Counted from the first letter of the stretch, positions 45,229 to 58,429 are shown. The stretch is DNA of 64,000 nucleotides from Nipponacmea schrenckii (GCA_030562195.1 CM060200.1:40211084-40275083), one strand, 5' to 3'. Translations and numbers: made by a program. Notes: generated by a model from the sequence alone, not told the origin.

Positions 45229-48200
45229 ATGGGAAGCAAACCACCTGAGGTGGATGAAATGAACTCCAACAAAACAGTAGTTGTTACAGGTAAATTGAAC
45301 TGGTTTGATTTTTAAAGATTTGAAAATGATTTTGTTATAATGACGCAGAGTTCAATATAAATTCATTGTGTAGGAACAAACAACTCCAGTGAATTGACAG
45401 TGGTATGATCTTGGTAAAATATATAACTCTTTAATCATATCTTCACTGAGACAGAGGGCCACAAAGAGTTAGACACTTGCTCGCTAATCTTAAGGACTAG
45501 GGTTCAATCCTAGTATAGTTTGAGACAATACTTCAACCCTGTCAGTAGAGAGCTGTGGTGGCTCAGTGGTTAGATGCTTGCTGGTAAACCTGAAGGTCCA
45601 GAGGGTTTAATCCTGGCAAAAATGTAGAGAGAGCTTTTAGTGATTAATTTGCCCAAGGGATTTTCCCCTTGTATTGAATGCAGTCTGAGGGACTAACACA
45701 ATTTCCCTCATTGCACACTGCATGGTGTTACCTGTCCTAATTAGCCCATTAGGTGCAGAAGATTAAGACATTCATTTTATTTTTTTTAATTCTGATTACT
45801 TTGTAGGATTCGGACCATTCGGTGGTCACAAAATCAATGCTAGCTGGGAATCTGTGAAAGAATTAAAGCTACTGGGATTAGGAGAGAATTGTAGTCTTGT
45901 TATACATGAATTACCCGTGGAATACGACTCAGCCCAAAAACTTATACCTCAGTTATGGCAGACCCACAACCCTGATGTAAGTATATTATCAGGAATAACA
46001 GAAAATAGGCAGCACAAATGGCTTCCTTATTGAGCACTATCCAAAATTTTTTCAGGGGGAGGCGGGGGCAAAAAAGATTTCAGGAGGAGCATTGCCCCTA
46101 AGGCCCCTCCCCCCCCTGGTACCGGCCTTACATTTGCTGTATGTTATGGTTCGTAGTTATTTTCTCTAGGGCAGTTCATGAATTGATTTGAGCTATGCCC
46201 ATCAATCTTTTCCTATAAAAGACAAACTAATTTTTTAATTTCTTCAGCTAGTAATCCATGTAGGAGTAAGTTCTATGGCTTCTGAATTAACTCTAGAACA
46301 GAAGGCTCATAATGATGGTTATTGTAGAGAGGATGTGAAAGGAACATGTCCCCCAACAAAATGTTGTGTAGAAGGTGGAGATAACTGTATAGTTTCTGGT
46401 ATTGATATGAAAAATGTCTGTGAATCCGTCAATAATTTACCTTTAAAAATCAAATCTGTGGTATCACATGATGCAGGAAGGTAAGCTGATATTTCTTATT
46501 TATAAATCGATAGTGGGGTATAGACCAAAAGCATATTTGTTTCAAGCAAATCGGGTTTGATTAGGCCCGATATGTATTTGTTTCACACACTAATCAAATC
46601 AGATTATGCTAATCGACGTATTTGTTTTAACTCAAATTCAAATCGATTAGCCTAATCGACCAACCCTACTAGCGAGGTGGTTTGGTTGATTTGCTTTTGA
46701 TTAGGCAAGGAAGATGATAACAAGAGAGTACAATTTTTCCTAAATATGCATTTGTAATTTGGTATTAGCAGAATCATCAACATTGAACGGTTTCATAGTG
46801 ACATTGTTGGTCGTTATTGCACAACTATATGTTATTTTCGTAACTTATATTGTGGTGTGGCTGTTGTGAAAAGTAATATTATCGGTGACCGATCAGGTCA
46901 GAATGCGGAATCTTCCCAAGTCTGTTCGACCCCTTCCCAAACCCAATTCGGCCTCAACAGTAGGACCATTTGCACATGTGTTATGCATTTGATGCATCCC
47001 TTGGGTCATAATGTACAAATAATATAATTGTTCCAGGTGTACAATTTTTCTGTTTGTTCAATGGCTAAAACAGAAGCACAGACTCTATTTCTGACGGCAG
47101 CCATTTTGTAATCAACGCATTTGTTTCAACTCTCAAATCTGATTTGATTAGGACATAATCAACGATTAGATAATCAAATTAGATTTGCTTGAAACAAATA
47201 TACCTTAAGATTGTTGATTTGACCCAATTAGCCGGACATGACTGATTGCACACTCAAATAAAATTACTGAATTTTTTCATTAAATTCCCACTTCGATTTA
47301 ATACATTTATATTGTACATGTATATATATATATTTTTATACGCCCACATGGAAATGTGGACGTATATTGCCGTCGCCCCCGTCCGTCCGTCGGTCTGTCG
47401 GTCCGTCGGTCCGTCCACATTTGTTGTATCCACGATAGAGGCTACAGTTTTTATCTGATCTTAATGAAACTTGGTATACATGTATATATTGATAATATCT
47501 CGGTCAAGTTCGAAAATGGAAATTATCGCATGAACGGTTTTTGAGTTATTGCACTTGACTTAGTAAAAACACGTCAAATTTGGTTTGTATCCACAATAGA
47601 GGCTACAATTTTTATCCGATCTTAATGAAACTTGGTATACATGTATATATTGATGATATCTCGGTCAAGTTCGATAATAGAAATAGTCGCATGTGCAGTT
47701 TTTGAGTTATTGCCCTTGACTTAGTAAAAACGCATCAAATTTGGGTTGTATCCACAATAGAGGCTACAGTTTTTATCTGATCTTAATGAAACTTGGTATA
47801 CATGTATATATTGATGATATCTCGGTCAAGTTCGAAAATAGAAATAATCGCATGAGCGGTTTTTGAGTTATTGCCCTTGACTTAGTAAAAACGCGTCAAA
47901 TTTGGGTTGTATCCACAATAGAGGCTACAGTTTTTATCCGATCTTAATGAAACTGGGTATACATGTATATATTGATGATATCTCTGTCAAGTTCGAAAAT
48001 AGAAATAATCGCATGAGCGTTTTGTGAGTTATTGCCCTTGACTTAGTAAAAACGTGTCAAATTTGGGTTGTATCCACAATAGAGGCTACAGTTTTTATCC
48101 GATCTTAATGAAACTTGGTATACATGTATATATTGATGATATCTCGGTCAAGTTCGAAAATAGAAATAATCGCATGAGCGGTTATTTAGTTATTGCCCTT

Positions 48201-49286
48201 GTCTTAGTAAAAACGTGTCAAATTTGGGTTGTATCCACAATAGAGGCTACAGTTTTTATCCGATCTTAATGAAACTTGGTATACATGTATATATTATGGA
48301 TATCTCGATCAAGTTCGAAAATGGAAATTATCGCATGAACGGTTTTTGAGTTATTGCCCTTGATTTAGTAAAAATGCGTCAAATTTGGGTTGTATTCACA
48401 ATAGAAGCTACAGTTTTTATCCAATCTTGATGAAACTTGGTATACATGTATATATTGATGATATCTTGGTCAAGTTCGAAAATGGAAATTATCGCATGAA
48501 AGGTTTTTGAGTTATTGCCCTTGACTTAGTAAAATTCTATTGTGGTTGTGATTTTCAAAGCATTTTGATGGAACTTGGTGTAAGCATCAGAGTTGACATT
48601 AGTCAAGATTGAATTTCTGAGTTTTTTTAACAAATGGTTTTTGGGTTATTGCCCTTGACTTAGTAAAATTGCGTCAAAAATATTTGTGCTTGCAAAATAA
48701 GCTACAATTTTTTAATACATTTGATGAAACTGGTATGAGTATTGAAATAGATAAGATGGTGGTCAAGTTCTAATTTGACAATTTTCCATGAACAGTTTTT
48801 TAGTTTTGGCCCTTAACTTCAATATTAATTCAGTGAGTGTATTTGAGTTATTGCTCTATTTATTTTTCAAATTCAATGCTGCCAGTGGGCGTATGTTACC
48901 TTGCCTGGCAAGCTATCTTTATAATAATCCATGTTATATAAATGTTGTTTTAATGTTGTAATTTTATTACGATGATGGTTGAAACGTTTTGGAAACTTGT
49001 GTTAGACCTTGTATTGTATAATTTTGTATTGTATAATATAAGTCAAAAAATGATTTTAATATGCAAGTTAACAGATCTGGTAGGAGAAGTAGTCTGATAA
49101 AATATTCGTCTTGTATATTTCAGGTACCTGTGTGATTTTTCCTACTATAGGTCATTACATATAAACCATTCAAAAGCAGCTTTTATACATGTTCCTCCCC
49201 TGAATACGCCCTACTCCGTCAGGGAAATAGCTGAAGGTTTAAAAGCGGTTACATTATGTATTTTAAAACGCGCACATCGATCTTGA
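45229..49286 (+). CDS. PGPEP1: Pyroglutamyl-peptidase I
   Basis: Exons: 45229-45289, 45807-45976, 46248-46480, 49124-49286. The total is 627 nt, 208 aa plus stop, close to the vertebrate enzyme (about 209 aa). This cytosolic cysteine peptidase of family C15 removes N-terminal pyroglutamate from peptides. Seen: VVVTGFGPFGGHKINASW at the N terminus, LPVEYDSAQKLIPQLW, VIHVGVSSMASELTLEQKAH with the Glu of the catalytic region, CCVEGGDNC, the active-site Cys in DAGRYLCDFSYY, and the catalytic His in FIHVPPL. All triad regions are intact and all phases close. The third intron (2.6 kb) holds a TIR element and a pearl-like element. The second exon acceptor follows a SINE tail. An AATAAA lies at 49758. 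Confidence 0.95.
45449..45795 (+). mobile_element. Two SINE family 1 copies in tandem
   Basis: Heads at about 45450 (GAGTTAGACACTTGCTCGCT, GGGTTCAATCC) and 45547 (GAGCTGTGGTGGCTCAGTGG). The second runs through GCACACTGCATGGTGTTACC and AGGTGCAGAAGATTAAGACA to a tail that leads within about 30 bases into TTTGTAG, the acceptor of PGPEP1 exon 2 (45807). Confidence 0.75.
46530..47204. mobile_element. TIR element (non-autonomous DNA transposon) in PGPEP1 intron 3
   Basis: The left end GCATATTTGTTTCAAGCAAA plus TC is mirrored by the right end, read on the minus strand as GGTATATTTGTTTCAAGCAA plus ATC. The inverted repeats are about 32 bp with a few mismatches. Internal repeats of ATTTGTTTCA and AATCAAAT motifs flank unique sequence. 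There is no long open frame, so it is probably non-autonomous. The target duplication is not clear. Confidence 0.7.
47336..48920 (+). mobile_element. Pearl-like element, copy 3 (best preserved)
   Basis: The 5' end TATACGCCCACATGGAAATG is a palindrome with TGTGGACGTATA, followed by a CCGTCCGTCGGTC tract and about seven core units of 155-161 bp (CCACAATAGAGGCTACAGTT, TTGACTTAGTAAAAACGCGT). It ends GTGGGCGTATGTTACCTTGC and TGGCAAGCTATC. The ends ATACGCCCAC and GTGGGCGTAT are mutually inverted. Open frames are periodic artefacts. Confidence 0.85.
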
Positions 49287-49757
49287 AGGGACCAATATTT
49301 CAAACTTTCAAGTCTAATTTAAATTTTAACGAACATCTGGGGTGGGGCAATTATGGGTGTTTGGGATTGTCAGTAACATGTATATTAGAGAATTCACATA
49401 TTTTATAATGAAAGAACTTGGCTGTGTATCCTGACCTCAAAGATTATTGGGTTTATATTAATCTTAACGAGTCTAATATTTTCTGAATGCTTCTTTTCAC
49501 AGATAACTCTATTCTTTAGCTTGTTACTTGTGCACATGAATTAAATTATTACAATCTTCTGACAAAGACGTCCAAGGGACACAACCATGTTAACTTCTGA
49601 CTAACCCCAAATTAATTCTTATTGATATATTATATATATATTTTACTACTATACAAAAATAATGTTCAATTATTTATATTTTTTGATAAAGTGTGGTATT
49701 TCTTTTAAATGAATTAGAATTCTTTATCAGTCTACGTGATTTTTTTTTGATTTACGT

Positions 49758-49763
49758 AATAAA
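49758..49763 (+). promoter_or_regulatory. Polyadenylation signal AATAAA, PGPEP1
   Basis: The AATAAA in ACGTAATAAATGAATG lies 472 bases after the PGPEP1 stop and just before the satellite at 49800. Confidence 0.5.
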
Positions 49764-49799
49764 TGAATGTCTTTTGCTGTGTTTTTTATGTCCATGCTA

Positions 49800-52700
49800 A
49801 TTGTAATCTTGATAACAGCACTGGCTGTGATAACCCTTGATGATTACAACCCCCAACAATAATTACGTCATGTTGATTACAACCACTACATTGATTACTT
49901 CATGTTGATTACAACCCCTACATTGATTATTTCATGTTGATAACAAGCCCTACATTGATTATTGCATGTTGATAACAACCCCCAACACTGATTGCTTCAT
50001 GTTGATTACAACCCCCACATTGATTATTTCATGTTGATAGCAAGCCCTACATTGATTATTTCATGTTGATTACAACCCCCAACAGCGATTGCTTCATGTT
50101 GATTGCAACCCCCTACAGTGATTGGTTCATGTTAATTACGACCCCCAACAGCCATTGCTTCATGTTGATTACAACCCCCAACAGTGGTTGCTTCATGTTG
50201 ATTATAAACCCATGCAGTGATTACTTCATGTTGATTACAACCCCTACATTGATTATTTCATGTTGATAACAAGCCCTACATTGATTATTGCATGTTGATT
50301 ACAACCCCCAACAGCGATTGCTTCATGTTGATTGCAACCCCCTACAGTGATTGGTTCATGTTAATTACGACCCCCAACAGCCATTGCTTCATGATGATTA
50401 CAACCCCCAACAGTGGTTGCTTCATGTTGATTATAAACCCATGCAGTGATTACTTCATGTTGATTACAACCCCCACATTGATTATTTCATGTTGATAGCA
50501 AGCCCTACATTGATTATTTCATGTTGATTACAACCCCCAACAGCGATTGCTTCATGTTGATTGCAACCCCCTACAGTGATTGGTTCATGTTAATTACGAC
50601 CCCCAACAGCCATTGCTTCATGTTGATTATAAACCCATGCAGTGATTACTTCATGTTGATTACAACCCCCACATTGATTATTTCATGTTGATAGAAAGCC
50701 CTACATTGATTATTTCATGTTGATCACAACCCCCAACAGCGATTGCTTCATGTTGATTGCAACCCCCTACAGTGATTGGTTCATGTTAATTACGACCCCC
50801 AACAGCCATTCCTTATGTTGATTACAGCCCCCAACAGTGGTTGCTTCATGTTGATTATAAACCCATGCAGTGATTACTTCATGTTGATTACAACCCCTAC
50901 ATTGATTATTTCATGTTGATAACAAGCCTACATTGATTATTTCATGTTGATTACAACCCCCAACAGCGATTGCTTCATGTTGATTGCAACCCCCTACAGT
51001 GATTGGTTCATTCATGTTGATTACAAACCTGTACAGTGATTACTTAATGCTGATTACAACCCCCACATTGATTATTTCATGTTGATAACAAGCCCTACAT
51101 TGATTATTTCATGTTGATTACAACCCCTACATTGTGATGTTGATTCAACCTAGATTACTTCATGTTGATTACAACCTCAACAGTGTTCTTCATGTTGATT
51201 AAACCACAGTGATTATTCAGTTGATTACCCACATGATTACTCATGTTGATTACTTCACGTTGATTAACACAGTGATTACTTCAGTTGATTACAAAGTGAT
51301 TACTTCACATTGATTACAAAGTGATGATTCACTGTATTATACACAGTGATTACTTCATGTTGATAATAGTGATTATTCACATTGATTACACAGTGATTAC
51401 TTCATGTTGATTACAACCTTCATGTTGATAACACAGTTATTACTTCATGTTGATACACAGTGATTACTTCATGTTGATTAACAAGAATTTCAGTTGATAA
51501 CTAGTGATTACTTCAGTTGATTACTTATCAGTGATTACTTCACTATTGATAACACAGTGATTACTTCACTTTGATTAACACAGTGATTACTTCACGTTGA
51601 TTACAACAGTGATTACTTCACGTTGATTACAAAGTGATGAATTCACATTAACACAGTGATTACTCATGTTGATTATATAGTGATTAGTTCACATTGATTA
51701 CACAGTGATTACTTCATGTTGATTACAACCTTCATGTTGATAACACAGTTATTACTTCATGTTGATCACACAGTGATTACTTCATGTTGATTACACAGTG
51801 ATTACTTCAGGTTCATTATATAGTGATTACTTCACAGTGATTACTTCACTTTGATTACACAGTGATAACTTCACTTTGATTACACAGTGATTACTTCATG
51901 TTGATTACAACCTTCATGTTAACAACACAGTTATTACTTCATGTTGATCACACAGTGATTACTTCATGTTGATCACACAGTGATTACTTCAGGTTGATTT
52001 CCCATTGATTACTTTACATTGATTACACAGTGATTACTTTACATTGATTACACAGTGATTACTTCACTTTGATTACACAGTGACTACTTCATGATAACAA
52101 CCCCTACAGTAACTACTTCATGTTGATTACACTCTGATTATTTCATGTTGATTACAAACCTTACAGTGATTACCAAAAATTTAATTCATGTTGATTACAC
52201 TGTGATTACTTCATGTTGATTACAACCCCTACAGTGATTACTTCATGTTCATTACAAACGCTCCAGTGATTACTTCATGTTGATTATACAGTGATTACTT
52301 CATGTTAATTATACAGTGATTACTTCATGTTGCTTACCAAAAGATAAATTCATGTTGATTAAAAAACCCAACAGTGATTGCTTCATGTTGATTACAACCC
52401 CAACACTGATTGCTTCATGTTGATTACAACCCCAAACAGTGATTATTTCATGTTGATTACAACCCCCAACAGTGATTGCTTCATGTTGATTACAACCCCC
52501 AACACTGATTGCTTCATGTTGATTATAAACCCCAACATTGATTGCTTCATGTTGATTACAACTCCCAACAGCGATTGTTCCATGTTGATTACAGCCCCTA
52601 CATTGATTATTTCATGTTGATTACAACTCCCAACAGTGATTGCTTCATGTTGATTGCAACCCCAACAGTAATTGCTTCATGTTGATTACAACCCCCAACA

Positions 52701-52925
52701 GTGATTGCTTCATGTTGATTACAACTCCCAACAGTGATTGCTTCATGTTGATTACAACCCCCAACAGTGATTGCTTCATGTTGATTACAACCCCCAACAG
52801 TGATTGCTTCATGTTGATTACAAAGTGATTAATTCATGTTGCTTACACAGTGATTACTTCATGTTGATTACCAACCCTTCGGTGATTACCTCATGTTGAT
52901 TACAAAGTGACTATGGGGTACAATT
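49800..52925. repeat. ~30-bp satellite, about 95 units, with higher-order repeats
   Basis: Units of the type TTCATGTTGATTACAACCCC plus CAACAGTGATTGC. A block of about 229 bp (50063-50291) is repeated nearly exactly from 50292 and again, with deletions, from about 50520 and 50730, so a higher-order repeat is present. The centre (51130-52370) is degenerate with frequent small deletions, and the right end (52380-52830) is again homogeneous. It lies between PGPEP1 and the P4-ATPase. Confidence 0.95.
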
Positions 52926-54379
52926 ATATAGGAATAGGGCTACAGATAAAACAAAATACAAATTCTTAAAACATTAACAGCAGTTTTTATTTAGTATATT
53001 TAAAAAAAACCTCCATTTTCTTGTAATCACTTAAAATATTTCTAAAAATTTATATTTTCTTCAAAAAATCAGAATTTTAATCTAGAATTCAAGTGCAACA
53101 ATAAATTAGTGCAAAAATTAATCAAATTGGTAATAACTCTTGTCATATTAATATACCGGTAGGATACAGAAAATAAATTTCAGTGTTTGTATTGTACAGT
53201 AAATAGAGAAACAGAGTTACATATGATCATTCTGACACTCTTGAAAACTTAACTTCAGATAATTTTAGTTTTCCAATCATCTGATTGATCATTCACTAAA
53301 ATTGATTATAAATTTAGCTTTTATATCCACTCAGGGGCTTTATTGTTGGAAAATCAATTTAAGATGACTTTAATGTTTCAATCATCTGATTGGTCGATCA
53401 CTTAAATTGATTATAAATTTGGCTTTGTTATCGAATTACTGTATTTCTTAAAATTCTCAGTTTCCAAAATAGACTTGAGATTATTGTATTGAAGTTAAGT
53501 TTTCAGGAATAAGATGATTTTAGTGGTCCAGTCGTAATGCACAAAAGATTTCTTTAGTGTGTTTCAATGACAGAGCTTTGAAGAACACCAAATGATACCA
53601 TCCATTAGATGTCTGATGTTCCATTCATTGCTCTTAAAACTTACTACCAAGGTAACTATAGAAAATAACACCTGACTACAGTACCCACAGGTTTCAAACA
53701 CAGAATTGATATTTTACAAATAAAATCAAAGACAAAACTTTTTTATACCTTTCAGTTTTAGTAACAAGATAACTGTAAGGATCTCTCATTTTCACAGTAA
53801 AATAAGTATATAGAGTAATGGCAGTAAAAAATAGTTGAAAATATTATTGTATATACATTGGACCATGTTGATAGAAGGCAAAAAATACATCTTAAAATTT
53901 ATAATACATGAAGGGTGACAATAGGTGGAGTGAGGTGACTGGTGCAGTATATAATGTGGAATTATTGATATAGTAGAAATTAGAAGATACAGAGGAACCT
54001 GTTTTCAGGGACAACTCAAGGGAATATTATAAAAAGGTTGTTGAATGAAGGTGGTCTCTCATGAGAGGATCTGCAAGACCATTTTGTTTCGATATTTTAG
54101 AAATGAAGTCGTTAATAACATTGAAAACTCATAGAGGGGACTTTATTGCAGTCGCTTATTGAAGGTAGGCTCTTAATACAGGTCATGTGAGCAGGATATA
54201 CTGTATGTAAAATTGGTCAGAACCTGTATAAGGTCTTATCTTGGTTTCTTCTACTTTCTACTGTTTTTATAATTCTCTACTGTACACTGCATCAGGAATC
54301 TGGTCTATTAACATGTTAACAATAACTACAAGAAGATGTCAAGCTGTTGAAAAGGCTTTATATATTTCAACTGAAGCTC

Positions 54380-54805
54380 TTAAACTGTGTCTTAGAATGA
54401 ACATAAAATGTTAAACTTGGTCAATAAGAGAATATATTTTTATCAGTAAATATACCTGCTGCCATAAATAACATAACAGAATCCTGATATAATCTGATAA
54501 ATCCATCACACTTATAAATAATAATAATAATAATAACCACTAAATTTATATAGCGCAAAAATTTCCATTGCGCTTGTAACAAGTTTTCAGTACTGGTCAG
54601 AAAAAGCTTCTTTAAATAATAATGTTTTTAAGTAATTTAAGTAACTTAGTAACTTAACTAAGCATAAACTTAGTTGAGTGAGTTTTCCAGATTTTTAGGG
54701 ATTCTGTTACTTTATGACACTTAGGTACGTTCACTGATGAATATATACTCATATTGACCATTCTTGAAAACTTTCTTGTCCATTTTAAGACGCAGTATCA
54801 CTTTA
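54380..54805. mobile_element. Foldback MITE, full-length
   Basis: The left arm CTGTGTCTTAGAATGAAC, CTGCCATAAATAACATAAC and AGAATCCTGATATAATC is mirrored by the right arm GGGATTCTGTTACTTTATGA, ATATTGACCATTCTTGAAAA and TTTTAAGACGCAGTATCACT. Between the arms lie an AAT repeat and a TATAGCGCAAAAATTTCC insert. Confidence 0.75.
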
Positions 54806-55334
54806 AGATCTGTAAACAGAAATGATGCAAAAAAAAATTCAGTTTTACAGCCTAATTGATAAATGTAGTATTTTATTGAGCTAATGAAATGATTGGAGTT
54901 TTACATCCTATTGCTGAGCAGTTACAATGACTATGGTAATATTCATTCTCTAACTGGCTGAGGTAATAAAATACAGGTTTAGCTTAGTGTTCTGCATGTT
55001 TTGAGCTCATAAAATTATCCTGGAACTTTGAAATGAACGTTTGAAGAAATAAATACACCAAAAATTCTCCCCAAAATATAATTTAAGATAAAAAATAAGT
55101 GATTTTTGTAAAAGAAAATAAAAAACAAATTTCTTTGCAAATATCCATGGCAACTTGACAATAAATTATGATTTCATAAACCAATATTTCTCAAAATGAA
55201 AACTGTGACCATTAAATAATTTTCCAAAATTTCAGCATTATTTTTTTGTCTTTGATCAGAAAAAATAAATTTAAATTTTCTTTGATATAGTACATACATA
55301 TATTTTCTAGAATTCTACCTGTTTTAAAACAACA

Positions 55335-55520
55335 GAATGCCCATAAAAATAATAAATCTATAAAACTAAGTAATTATTAAAAACAGCTTTTAATTCATTA
55401 AGCATTTTCAATAATTACCCATAGTTTCATAGATATATATTAATTTTTATGGATTTATTGGATTAAACAGGGATTCTGTTGTATAGTTATGACACCAGGT
55501 AAGTTCACTGATGAATTTCT
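55335..55520. mobile_element. Foldback MITE, partial copy
   Basis: AACTAAGTAATTATTAAAAA, GGGATTCTGTTGTATAGTTA and CACCAGGTAAGTTCACTGAT match the central part and right arm of the family. Confidence 0.5.
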
Positions 55521-55904
55521 AATACTCTTATAATTTACGTTTTTAATGAAAAATATGGCAGGTAAAACTTCACTATGAAACGATGATTTGAGAAAGAGGG
55601 TAAGGTTATACAAGGGATCAAGTATCGTAAAAGATGTAATACTATTACTAACACAAGAAGAAATCAATAATCTAGAATAATCAATGAGTTAATTAATATA
55701 GGTCAATCTTGAATTGTGAACAATGTGCTGAAATATTTCAAAATTTTGTGTGAAAGTGCTCAAAAAGGCAAAATGTAAAATTAAAGAAAATTGTCAAAAA
55801 ATACAGAGAGAAGATTTTTGCATAAAAATAATACAGCTGTTATCCAATATAAAACACCGAAATCGTGGTCATGGTTACAAGGTTAGCTTTTACCTTAAAA
55901 TATA

Positions 55905-56000
55905 GATTCAACAATTATTATATAGTAACCATAGTAATATATATTATTATATAGTAACCATAGTAATATATATTATTATATAGTAACCATAGTAATATAT
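55905..56000. repeat. ~29-bp tandem repeat, about 3 copies
   Basis: TTATATAGTAACCATAGTAA followed by TATATATTA is repeated three times. Confidence 0.9.
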
Positions 56001-57149
56001 ATACAGTATAATACAGGACCTGGCTTTATAACATTTTCCATAGTTTTATATTAACATTAGTTATATATCCTGTTCAACAACTTCACAAAGTTCTAATTTC
56101 TAATCAAACGGTTGTATAAGAAAACTACTATAAGAATACGAACAAAATAAACCATTAATAGAGAAATATCTCTCCTATGTATTCAGAAGGTATCAAATAA
56201 ATGGATTTTTACTGTCCTAACCTACGTATTCAGAAGGTTTCAAATAATAATATTGAGCCAATATGAAGTGATATTAATTGAGTTTTATATCATACTCTTC
56301 TGAACCTAATGGACCAATAAAGATCGCCAGCCAACCACCAAAACAAGGAAAAACTGCCTAATTAACAATTAATATGCACTGTTTTGAATTAACCCATTTC
56401 AACCAATTTCAGTTTCATTTTGTAGTAGATACATAGATGTAATTAGCATAAATACTTGCAAGTATAATTAAAACAACGTTTGCAAGTGTACTTATTGACG
56501 TTAAGGTTAAAATTATAGAGATATGAAGCTGTGTCTGTTAAACAGATATAAAAATATGGAAAATGTTATAAATAAATTATGCTTTAACAAATTTAAAAAT
56601 CGTAATAACAATTTCAAATGTACAATAATATGCTTTCATAAATCACGACAGAGGGTCAAGGATGTTTAGGTATGTGGGAAGGTTTAGAAACAAAATTTCT
56701 GGACAGATCACATGGTCTGATATGAAATTATAAATACTACTTAAATTGAAATGAAATGTGCCTTCTGATTGGTTATGTTCGATTTCCAACAAGTCACAGA
56801 ATTGGCAAAATTTTGCAAGGACAGAGGCATATGCTCCGAAAGCATTTTATATAATATTCTACTTTTGGTGGATTCTTAAGATGAACCATGTGTAGCACAT
56901 AGGGCCTTGAAGTGATAAAAATATACTATTGTCTGGTTATCTAACATTGTAGCACATAGATGCCTTCTGCAGAAACACTTCAGTTTATGTTTGTAAACAA
57001 TGGATGCACATGCATAAACAACCCTGACCCACTTAATATAATCTCTTTACAATATATAATAATAAAAATAACAGTGTTAATTAAAATAATCACCATAATA
57101 ATATGAAACTGCCTCAACCAATGCTTGTGATAACCCTAGGCAAGGCTGG

Positions 57150-57490
57150 ATATAATTTCATAGGCAAGTAAAAACACTCCTTATTTTACAAATGAGCTCT
57201 TCCAATTATACATATACAGTATCATTTCAATAGAAGGTATGCATGTGTGGAGGAGTTCAATAACAAAGTTGAGGGGTGTCAAATAGATGACTGGTACATG
57301 ATACCCAGCCTTGCCTTGTAGTTTGAAGCCAAGTGGTAAAATGAAATCAAATGAAATGTCCTGCTTTATCCCATGCCATGTAGTGTGTAATGAGGGAAAT
57401 TTTTTCCAGTAAGGCTGTATATGTATGTCTAGTTGATTCCCAACTGTCAAAGGAACCTTAACATGCAGACTTGTGCATTTACATTGGGTT
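57150..57490 (-). mobile_element. SINE family 1, diverged antisense copy
   Basis: CCATGCCATGTAGTGTGTAA, GAGGGAAATTTTTTCCAGTA and CCCAACTGTCAAAGGAACCT are reverse-complement body segments. The remainder is diverged. Confidence 0.5.
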
Positions 57491-58423
57491 TGACTCCACC
57501 CTTGAAAAGAGAAGAGAGTAGCTCCCTGGAGACGCGATTTCTAATTATCAGCCTTATGGTCAGTTGTGAAACAGTTTGTCTCGCTGAAAGTTACCTATTG
57601 AGATTGTAAACAAAAGGCTAGATATAACTTTGACAGGCAACAAAAGACACCCCTAATCAAATAATGAACTCTGCTAAACATACATATTTTATACTGATTG
57701 GATATACTGGTTATGTATGTGTGGAAGAGTCCAATATAAGTTTAGGGGTGTCAGATAGATGATTGGCTCACTATATTCAGCCTTGTAGACAATAATTCTA
57801 TGTATTAGTTTTAATACCAGAAAATGGTTTAGTACGATTTTGCCAATGATATGCAAGGCCTTAATTTTGCGCCAACATGAAGATGTGCTTCATACATTCA
57901 CTGGATTAACTGTGTCTTAACATGCATAGATAGATAAAAATATATTTGAACAAAAAATGATAAATTTATAGTTTCTATGGTAAATATGATGAAAAAAAAT
58001 CACAAGAAAATATATTACGATATGACAGACATGTTACAAATTAAACTGACTTTATTTTACAAATAAAATCTTATTATTTAAATTAACCATATTCTTAAAC
58101 AAAGTTGATAACAGTTTAACCCTGAAAACAGGCCAGAAATATAATTATAATTAGCAGCATTCTGTTTAAAAATTATTCTATTACAAGATAGTATGTGATC
58201 CCCCTTAACATAACATTGAACTATTCCATTCTATAATACATTGATGAATGTTGAGAACAGTTCATATGGGAGTTATGATATATTCAGCCTAATGTCATGA
58301 AAATGATCCCCCTTAATATTACATTGAACTATTCCATTTTATTATAAATTGATCAATGTGTAAAACAGTTCATTTGTAAAAATAGGGGTGTTTTTCAGTC
58401 AAAATGTCATGATTTCAATAGAG

Positions 58424-58429
58424 TTTATT
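58424..58429 (-). promoter_or_regulatory. Candidate polyadenylation signal, P4-ATPase
   Basis: TTTATT on the plus strand reads AATAAA on the minus strand, about 40 bases after the stop codon. Further AATAAA candidates exist farther left (for example near 58050), so the true 3' end is open. Confidence 0.4.

Larger units (their letters stand above)
52926..58423. other. AT-rich intergenic region
   Basis: No gene found on either strand. Contents: a full foldback MITE (54380-54805), a half copy (55335-55520), an (AAT)n run near 54525 followed by TATAGCGC-type sequence, a 27-bp repeat (55905-56000), SINE family 1 fragments on the minus strand (54885-54925, 56280-56330, 57150-57490) and short satellites. 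The right part may be 3' UTR of the ATPase. Confidence 0.6.

Noticed and set aside
50063..52828. Frames with repeated MLITTPNSDCF
   Set aside because: Products of the ~30-bp satellite downstream of PGPEP1, with no coding context.
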